This document shows, in pieces, positions 57,904 to 64,000 of a DNA stretch of 64,000 bases (the stretch's first letter is position 1; each line of letters begins with the position of its first letter). Location: contig CAVZMF010000007.1 of assembly GCA_963776375.1 (NCBI GenBank), positions 6,334 through 70,333 of the forward strand, read 5' to 3'. Source of the DNA: PALSA-612 sp963776375. GTDB lineage: Bacteria; Actinomycetota; Thermoleophilia; Gaiellales; Gaiellaceae. The notes under the pieces were generated by a model. It did not search any database and had not been told where the DNA came from. It saw nothing but the letters and a program-made list of their open reading frames with translations. The translations under genes were made by a program, and so were the position numbers.

Positions 57904-59882
57904 ATGGGCGACAACGTTGGCGCTGCTCGGCGTCTCGGTGTTCTGTTGCGCGGTGAGGTGCCGCCCTCATTCGCGGTGCGGAGTAGCACGGATGTTGTTG
58001 GTCTTCCCGGGCTCTTTCGTGCTCGCATGAGTAGGGCCGGGGCAGCGGCGTCTCGCGGTCGGGTCGGGGCGGTACAGGCTTGGCTCAGCGGCCGCGGTGA
58101 CTCGCGTGTTGGCCGGTTGGCGATCTTGTGGTTTCGCCGCTATTTCGAGGCGAGTCGCAACTCCGGGTCGGCGGCGACGCTGTATGCCTTCCTTTCGGTG
58201 ATGCCGTTCGTCCTCGCCGTGATCGGCCTCACGCACGCGGCGGGGGGCGACACCAATAGCTTCGCCGCGCGGCTGATCGACCATCTGAAGCTCACCGACC
58301 CGACCGCCGGCCTCGTCAAGGAGACGTTCGGGGCCGCCTCCTCGAACGCCCTCGCCGCCACGCTCGCCGGTGCTGTCGGCTTTCTGATCTGGGGCCTCGG
58401 CCTGGGGCAGATCTACCAGGACGTCTACGCCCGCGCCTGGGGAATCAAGAGAAGCGCATCGGCGGCCGACCAGGGGCTGTTCGCCATCTTCTTCTTCGTC
58501 CTCAGCGGAGCCGTCGCTGTCGCCGTCGTCTCCGTGGCGCAACTCCGTGATACGGGCTGGTACGTGCTCGTGCCGGTCTGGCTCGTGGCCTCGACGGTGT
58601 TCTGGCTCTGGACGCCCCGCTTTCTGCTGCACCGTCAGATCGGGCTGCGCGCGCTGCTGCCGGGCGCGCTGCTCGCCTCGGTCGTCATCGGCGGGGCATG
58701 CGCGTGCGCGCCGCTCTTCCTCGGCGGCTGGCTGAACAGCGACGGGAAGTACTTCGGCTCCTTCGGCGTCACGGTCGCCCTGCTCGGTTGGGGCTTCGTC
58801 CTGATCACGATCTCGGTCGTCTGCGCCGTCTTCTCTCCCGTCTGGGCGAACTGGCGGCAGACGGAGACACAACACCGCGGCAAGGGCTCCACCCAGCGCC
58901 CTGACGAATCCTCTCCGGCCTCGGACAGCAGCGATGTCCTCTCCAGGATCGAGACTGACGAGCCCGAGCAGATCGAGCTGCCGCCTCCCAGGCCGACGCT
59001 GCTCCAGCGCCTGGCGCTCTGGGTTCAGCACGCGCAGGCACTCAAGGGCTGGGTCAAGGAGGCCCGCGGTCGCTCGGCGGCGCTCGACGCCACCTTCGAG
59101 ACGATCGAACGGGACTCCCACATCGGCGGCGGCATGCTCGCCGGCGCGCTCGCCTACCGATTGTTCCTGTTCGCCTTGCCGCTCGCGCTCTTCGTCGTCT
59201 CCGGCCTCGGGCTGCTGGCAAGCGCGATCGGGTTCGAGCCGAAGCTGATCACGAACTCGGTCGGCCTGGCCGGGGTCGTCACCAAGCAGGTCGCGAGCAC
59301 CGACCAAGGGCAACTCGAACTGGTGGGTCGCCCTCGGCTCGTTCTTCCTGCTCGTCTACGTAACGAGAGTCCTGCTCCGGGCAGATCGCGATCGTCCACT
59401 CTCTGGCCTGGGAGCGCTAAGCCGCGTCGGTCAAGGTGCATCGCCGCTCACTCGCAGTCTTCGGCGCAGCGCTCGCCGGCCAACTCTTCCTCGTCGCCGG
59501 CGTCGGCGCCGTCAACCACCAGACCGTGATCGGCGGAATCGTCACACTCGCTCTCTTGGTCTTCGCCCTCGCAGGACTCTGGCTGATCGTCTCACTCCAG
59601 CTGCCTCACTCCGACGCCCGCTGGACCGACCTGATCCCCGGATCGCTCCTCTACGCGGTCGGCCTCATCGGCTTGCTGCTCTTCAACGTCCTCATCCTCG
59701 GCCGTCTGATCCAGGAGAAGACCAGCACCTACGGCGCCCTGGGGACCGCAGCCACGTTCCTGCTCGGCTTCTTCCTGTACGGACGCGTGATCGTAGGAGC
59801 CGCCGTCCTCAACGCCACCCTCTACGAACGCCACTCCCGCTCCACCCAGCGGACACCCCCACCCACCCGGCAGGCTATGTAG
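57904..59882 (+). pseudogene. Double YihY/UPF0761 membrane protein, two frameshifts and one nonsense codon
   Basis: Two YihY (BrkB-like) membrane domains in one gene of about 660 codons. First: SGSAATLYAFLSVMPFVLAV, GQIYQDVYARAWGI, RALLPGALLASVVIGGA. A charged linker follows (QRPDESSPASDSSDVLSRIE). Second: HIGGGMLAGALAYRLFLFAL, VHRRSLAVFGAALAGQLFLV, WTDLIPGSLLYAVGLIGLLL. Breaks: after QVAST near 59302 (resumes TKGNSNWWVALGSFFLLVYV), near 59384 (resumes IAIVHSLAWER), and TAA at 59418-59420. Total length is 3n+2, as two extra bases would give. It may be a pseudogene or carry sequence errors. Its promoter region carries the shared two-part site. Confidence 0.7.
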
Positions 59883-61512
59883 GTGGTGGGCTGGGCTTGG
59901 TTTGGGCGCCGGGTTGCACCGTCGGGATGCCGCGGGTGAACAGCAGAGCGGCGAGCGCGAAGAGTGCGAGGATCGACACGGCGATGCGCAGTCCGTCGAT
60001 CCGGCTCTTCTCGTTCTCGTCCACGATCGCGTTGCTCGCCCGCGGGGGGACGTGCGCGTCCGCGAGCGCGGCCTTGAGGTCGGTGTCGGAGATGAACGGG
60101 ACGCCGCCGGCGAGGTTCGTCTGCGCCTTGGCGGCGACGCGGTCGGGGACGGCCGGGTTGTTCTCGATGCCGGTGAGGAACGAGGCGGTCAGCGCGGAGA
60201 TGAGCACGGCGCCCGCCAGCGCGGTGCCGATCGACGCGCCGAGCTGGGACCCGGTGTTCTGGATTCCGCCCACCTCGCCGCTCTGCTCGTCGGGCACCGC
60301 CGACACGGTCACGCTCCCGAGTTGGGAGGCGATCGAGCCGATCCCGGCACCGGCGAGCAGCAAGGGCCAGGTGACGATCTCCGCTCCGGCGCCGTAGTCG
60401 AGCAGAGCGACCAGGAGCACGAGCCCGGCGAACATGGCCATGAAGCCGAGGCGGATGACCCGCCGCGGGTTCGCGTTCGGGAACAGCTTGGGGACTCCGG
60501 CGGCGAAGAGCAGCAACATCAGCGACAGCGGCAGCAGATGCACGCCCGTCGCGACCGCCGACAGACCGAGCGCGACCGACAGGAACAGCGGAACGACGAA
60601 GAAGATCCCGGCCTGCACGAGAAACAGGAACAGGAAGGAGATGACACCGTCGCGCAGCTGGATGTTCCGCAGCATCTTCGGGTCGATCAGCGCGGCCTGG
60701 CCGTGTGCGATACGCCGGTTCTCCCACACTAGGAACAGGCCCAGCACTACACCGCCCGCGAGCACGAGCCAGATCACCGGCGAGAGCCCGAGCCACTCCG
60801 GAGCACCCGACTTCGGCTGCACGAACCCCCACGCGCCCGAGCGCAGGATGCCGATCACGACCAGACCGAGGCCGGCCGCCGACAGCGCGGTGCCGACCAG
60901 GTCGAGCCTGGCGCCCTTCTCGGGCGGTGTGTCGTTCACCCGCCGCGCCAGGAAGAGGATCACGATCACGATCAGCACCTCGCTGACGAACACCCACCGC
61001 CACGAGGCATAGGTCGTGAACAAGCCGCCGATCACCGGCCCGACCGCGGCCGCCATCGCGCCGGCAGCCGCCACCAGCCCGTACGCACGCGGCCGGTCCG
61101 ATTTTCCGAAGTTCGAGGCGACGAGCGCGACGATCGCCGGCATGATCAACACCGCGCCGAATCCCTCCAGGAACGACCAGCCGAGGATCAACACCGTCAG
61201 GCTGTGAGACAGCGCCGTCGTCAGCGACCCGCACGCATAGACGACGCACCCGATCGTGAACGCACGCTTCCGGCCGATGATCTCCCCGACCCTCCCGCCG
61301 GTGATCATGAAAGACGCCATCACCAGCGTGTACAGCGTGATCGCCGTCTGGATCCCGGTCACGTCGGTCCCGACATCCCTGGCGACCGTCGCGATCGCCG
61401 TGTTCATCACCGTCATATCCAGGGCCATGACGAACTGCGCCGCCGCCAACGTCAGCAGCACCAAACCCGAAGCCTTGGCAGCAACAGAAGACGCGGTCGG
61501 CGCCGTCGTCAC
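59875..61512 (-). CDS. MFS transporter, DHA2 (14-TM) multidrug exporter type
   Basis: 545 residues, about 14 membrane helices. FVMALDMTVMNTAIATVARD is DHA2 motif D1; GRVGEIIGRKRAFTIGCVVY is motif A; AAAGAMAAAVGPVIGGLFTT is motif C. The last extracellular loop (NNPAVPDRVAAKAQTNLAGG) before the final helix is typical. The GTG at 61512 precedes the first helix. Proton-driven export of drugs or amphiphilic compounds is likely. Its stop overlaps the yihY-like gene tail by eight bases, so the genes are convergent. It follows DUF2252 by 47 bases on the same strand. Confidence 0.85.
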   Translation of the reverse strand: MTTAPTASSVAAKASGLVLLTLAAAQFVMALDMTVMNTAIATVARDVGTDVTGIQTAITLYTLVMASFMITGGRVGEIIGRKRAFTIGCVVYACGSLTTALSHSLTVLILGWSFLEGFGAVLIMPAIVALVASNFGKSDRPRAYGLVAAAGAMAAAVGPVIGGLFTTYASWRWVFVSEVLIVIVILFLARRVNDTPPEKGARLDLVGTALSAAGLGLVVIGILRSGAWGFVQPKSGAPEWLGLSPVIWLVLAGGVVLGLFLVWENRRIAHGQAALIDPKMLRNIQLRDGVISFLFLFLVQAGIFFVVPLFLSVALGLSAVATGVHLLPLSLMLLLFAAGVPKLFPNANPRRVIRLGFMAMFAGLVLLVALLDYGAGAEIVTWPLLLAGAGIGSIASQLGSVTVSAVPDEQSGEVGGIQNTGSQLGASIGTALAGAVLISALTASFLTGIENNPAVPDRVAAKAQTNLAGGVPFISDTDLKAALADAHVPPRASNAIVDENEKSRIDGLRIAVSILALFALAALLFTRGIPTVQPGAQTKPSPPPT

Positions 61513-61559
61513 AACAAAAGCCCTATGCCCGACGCCCAGTGGAGCTCGAGCAGGATCTG

Positions 61560-63158
61560 TTAGAGGCCTGTTTGGGCTTTGACACGGCCTGAGGCGACGG
61601 CGTCCTGGAGTGCCTTGTAGTCGCGTTCGTTCTGGTCGGCGTAGGTTTCGGCGAAGGTGGCGATCGCCTGGTCGAAGACGTCGGATTTGCCGAGGTAGCT
61701 GGAGATCGCGATCCGGTCGCCGGAGCGGGCGTGGGCGCGCGCGAGCGTCCAGCCGCACGCTCTCCCGTATGCGGCTGCGCCCGGTGGGATGGCTGCTTCG
61801 AAGGCGAACGATCCTTTCCAGTCTTTGAGTTGGCGCACGTAGTAGTCGCGCGGTTGACCGTCCAGGCCGGCGGCGACGTGTTGCCAGCCGAGGAAGATGT
61901 CGCTGGTCGCCTGCATCAGCCGCTGGCCGGCCACGACCCGCTGGCCGCAGTTGTTGTACGCGCTCTTGCCGGCGAACTGCTCCAGCACCGACTGCTGGGC
62001 TTCCTTGACCTGCAGGAAGAGCGGGTCCTGATCGTCCTTGCCAAGGAAGAGCAGGATCCAGGCGCGGGTGCCGACGCTCCCGACCCCGACCACTTTGCGG
62101 GCCGTGTCGGCGTATCGGAACTCTTCGATCAGGTGACGGCGGTCGGTCTCGAGCGTGCGCCGGTAGCCGCGGATCAGGCCACGGATCTCGGTCTCGAACG
62201 CGTCCCGCTCTGTCTCGGTGGGGATGAGCTCATCGATCGGGACGATCAGCGGCGGGTCGCTGATGATCCGGGGCTCGCCGTCGACGACGTGGGTCAGCTT
62301 CTCGAAGGCGTCCATGCTGTCCTTCGTCCGAACCTTCGCTATGTCGGCTTCCTGCTTCTTCAACCGCTTCGGGTCGATGCCGGCGGTGAACTCCCGAAGC
62401 GCCTGCTCGACCGGCAGAGCCGTGTACCAGACCTCGAGGTTGCGCATGCCGGCGAAGGCCGTCATCGCCTCGCGGTAGGCGCGCACGGTGGCGAGCACGA
62501 TCGTGCGCCGTTCCTTGTCGGAGAAGCCGTTCTCGCGGCCGCCGATCGCGAAGCTCGCCGCCAGACGCTTCACGTCCCACTCCCACGGGCCTGGCGCCGT
62601 CTCGTCGAAGTCGTTGACGTCGAAGACCAAATCTCGCTCCGGCGAGCCGAACATCCCGAAGTTCGACAGATGCGCGTCCCCGCACAGCTGTACCCGGAGC
62701 CCCGAGTTCTGCGTGTTCGCCAGATCCGCAGCCATGATCAGCGCCCCGCCACGGTAGAACGCAAACGGCGACACCAGCATCCGGCCGTAGCGGATCGGCA
62801 CCAGCTCCGGAACCCGCGACACGGCCTGCTCCTCCAACAACGCGACAGGGTCGCGGCGCTTGGGAAACGCGATATCACCCTGCGTCGAGCGCGGGATCTC
62901 CGCCCTCGCCGCCTTACCCCTCGCGGCCCGCTCGCCCAGCGTGAAGTGCGGCACCACCTTCGGCTTCGACGGCGGCTTACCGTCAGTCGGCGAAGACTCC
63001 TCTCCAACCTGGCCGGACTCGACAGCGCCGGCAGCGACCGGCGCCTCCGCCGGTTCCTCGTCGGGACGACCTTCGCTGAACTGCTCGCGCTCGGCCAGGG
63101 AATCGGTAGCGAGTGAACCCGGATCGCGCCACTCGTTGCTCTCGCCGTCGTCTGTCAT
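61560..63158 (-). CDS. DUF2252 family protein
   Basis: 532 residues. After an acidic, probably disordered N-terminus (about 75 residues) comes ERAARGKAARAEIPRSTQGD, then VQLCGDAHLSNFGMFGSPER, DLVFDVNDFDETAPGPWEWD and VKRLAASFAIGGRENG. The H-x-x-N and D-x-x-D blocks resemble the catalytic and metal-binding loops of the aminoglycoside-kinase-like fold, so a phosphotransferase activity is possible but unproven. GGAAGGAG precedes the ATG. It lies between the PLDc_N gene and the MFS exporter. Confidence 0.82.
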   Translation of the reverse strand: MTDDGESNEWRDPGSLATDSLAEREQFSEGRPDEEPAEAPVAAGAVESGQVGEESSPTDGKPPSKPKVVPHFTLGERAARGKAARAEIPRSTQGDIAFPKRRDPVALLEEQAVSRVPELVPIRYGRMLVSPFAFYRGGALIMAADLANTQNSGLRVQLCGDAHLSNFGMFGSPERDLVFDVNDFDETAPGPWEWDVKRLAASFAIGGRENGFSDKERRTIVLATVRAYREAMTAFAGMRNLEVWYTALPVEQALREFTAGIDPKRLKKQEADIAKVRTKDSMDAFEKLTHVVDGEPRIISDPPLIVPIDELIPTETERDAFETEIRGLIRGYRRTLETDRRHLIEEFRYADTARKVVGVGSVGTRAWILLFLGKDDQDPLFLQVKEAQQSVLEQFAGKSAYNNCGQRVVAGQRLMQATSDIFLGWQHVAAGLDGQPRDYYVRQLKDWKGSFAFEAAIPPGAAAYGRACGWTLARAHARSGDRIAISSYLGKSDVFDQAIATFAETYADQNERDYKALQDAVASGRVKAQTGL

Positions 63159-63246
63159 CTGTACTCCTTCCCGCGCCACTTCGTGGCGGCTTTGCCGGGC
63201 TGCGTCGAGGGCGTCCGGCGCGCAGCAGGTCAATGTCGAACATCGG

Positions 63247-63486
63247 CTACAAGGTCGTGACCGCGACTTCCTTCGGGCGTGCGATCAGGTAGAAGAGCAC
63301 GCCGAGCACCGGCAAGAAGATGATCAAGACCGTCCACATCGCCTTCGCCCAACCGCTGTGATCCTGCCGGCGGAAGTTGTCGATGAACACGTTGATGACG
63401 ACGAAGATCCAGATCACCCAGGCGAAGAAGATGATCATCCACCAGACCACGTCCCAGAAGCTCGGGTTGTTCGTGTAAGCAAGCAC
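63247..63486 (-). CDS. PLDc_N-type small membrane protein
   Basis: 79 residues with two helices: WDVVWWMIIFFAWVIWIFVV and AMWTVLIIFLPVLGVLFYLI, joined by INVFIDNFRRQDHSGWAK. The second helix with its G-W-x-K...W-x-x-x-x-x-x-x-P...G-x-L-x-Y pattern is the phospholipase-D N-terminal anchor domain, here without any PLD domain. AAGGGAG precedes GTG 63486; GTG 63492 is an alternative. The two-part regulatory site lies about 36-109 bases ahead. Confidence 0.75.
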   Translation of the reverse strand: MLAYTNNPSFWDVVWWMIIFFAWVIWIFVVINVFIDNFRRQDHSGWAKAMWTVLIIFLPVLGVLFYLIARPKEVAVTTL

Positions 63487-63521
63487 CTGCACTCCCTTCG
63501 CTCGGTACCGGAATTGGCGCC

Positions 63522-63595
63522 ATGTCTCCAACGTCGCCAACCTACGCCCCGGAGCCGGCTCGACGAGGACGCGCGCCGGATTTCACTTGGGTGAA
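63522..63595 (-). promoter_or_regulatory. Two-part regulatory site, copy 2 (upstream of PLDc_N gene)
   Basis: Reading the minus strand, site A TTCACCCAAGTGA (63595-63583) is followed after 32 bases by site B (63550-63522), which begins GGGGCGTAGGTTGGCGACG and goes on TTGGAGACA. Both parts match copy 1 at 57808-57880 (A identical; B about 23 of 28) with identical spacing. Confidence 0.65.
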
Positions 63596-63638
63596 CACGA
63601 TCGGGCGGCATCGCCAGCCGTGCCGGCGGCCGACGCGC

Positions 63639-64000
63639 TTACTTACCAGCCTGGCTGACCAGGGAGTTGCAGGCGCTCGAGCTCGCGAACGCGTTCTTCA
63701 GCTCGCCCTTTGCGCCGAGCCCCTGGAGGTCCGTGACCGTCGTCTTGACCTGCGTTCGCATCGTCGCGAGTGTGGTCGTCACCGTCGAGACGGCACCGAC
63801 CACGCCGCTCACGCCGGAGACCCCTTTGACCGCGTTCTCGATCGTGGTCACATCCTGCTGCAAGCTCGTCGAGAGCTGGTCGAGGGAGTCCTTCGCCTGC
63901 TGTCCGGCCGGGGTGTCGGGTTTGCCCAGCCCTTTCAGGTCGGAAGCGAGCGTCTCCGTCGCCGACTTCGCATCTCCGGCCGCCGTCTGCAGCCCGCTCT
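63639..64000 (-). CDS. Hypothetical helical protein (partial, N-terminus outside window)
   Basis: The last about 120 residues are present; the 5' end lies beyond 64000. The sequence is low in aromatics and rich in Ala, Ser, Thr and Asp: TAAGDAKSATETLASDLKGL, DSLDQLSTSLQQDVTTIENA, GAVSTVTTTLATMRTQVKTT and a single Cys near the end. It looks like a surface or lipoprotein-type helical bundle; a signal peptide cannot be checked. Its function is unknown. Confidence 0.6.
   Translation of the reverse strand, partial: SGLQTAAGDAKSATETLASDLKGLGKPDTPAGQQAKDSLDQLSTSLQQDVTTIENAVKGVSGVSGVVGAVSTVTTTLATMRTQVKTTVTDLQGLGAKGELKNAFASSSACNSLVSQAGK

Noticed and set aside
7720..59882. Programmed +1 frameshifting as an explanation for the broken genes
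   Set aside because: The six shift sites share no slippery heptamer, stop codon or downstream structure, and the zero frame often runs on far past the break. Errors or decay are simpler.

Overview
The window is about 70% GC, has short intergenic gaps and many GTG and TTG starts, and runs many genes end to end with ATGA or GTGA overlaps. Gene content points to a high-GC actinobacterium, most likely class Thermoleophilia (Gaiellales or Solirubrobacterales): IPDxxG/WNQTGPTG collagen-like secreted proteins, a SipW-type secretion locus, AddAB-like recombination genes and the local synteny. This placement is inference from gene families, not from a marker-gene comparison.

Layout. 1-4.8 kb: the end of an envelope glycosyltransferase, then a 3.7-kb island between a tRNA-Leu(UAA) gene and a 61-bp duplicate of that tRNA's 3' part. 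4.8-19.1 kb: DNA metabolism and redox housekeeping (DinG helicase, rmuC, trxB, a zinc-ribbon PAS protein, endonuclease III, addA/addB, an isocitrate/isopropylmalate dehydrogenase). 19.1-22.1 kb: a patch of collagen-like genes and gene fragments bounded by a second copy of the last 31 bp of the dehydrogenase gene. 22.2-24.4 kb: a secreted-fibre type locus, substrate - SipW signal peptidase - substrate. 24.4-32.7 kb: HD-GYP protein, proton-translocating transhydrogenase pntA/pntAb/pntB with an ornithine-cyclodeaminase-like gene, cupin, PadR regulator and partner membrane protein, amino-acid oxidase with a degenerate metallo-beta-lactamase. 32.7-40.2 kb: dprA-comM, a cyclase/beta-propeller sensor, an orphan peptide-binding protein, a decayed DNA methylase, htpX.

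40.4-54.7 kb is the classic translation/secretion/lipid cluster on the minus strand, read from right to left: yceD, (ABC-F ATPase and a cupin inserted), rpmF, plsX, acpP, rnc, smc, ftsY, ffh, rpsP, khpA, rimM, trmD, lepB, rplS, rnhB, yraN. Unusual variants here are a degenerate J-domain fused to LepB, an acidic tail on L19 and a short SMC.

54.7-64 kb is accessory: a broken EamA transporter, a LysR regulator, tRNA-Ala(UGC), a carboxymuconolactone-decarboxylase-like protein, a double YihY membrane protein, and a divergent set of PLDc_N, DUF2252 and MFS genes. The YihY gene and the PLDc_N gene share a two-part upstream sequence with identical 32-bp spacing, which suggests co-regulation.

A data-quality point: rmuC, addB, trmD, smc and the yihY-like gene are each interrupted by frameshifts whose net length is +1 modulo 3 per event. 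Because trmD and smc are normally needed for growth, sequence errors are a strong possibility. The methylase, the EamA gene and the second collagen-like gene look like genuine decay.
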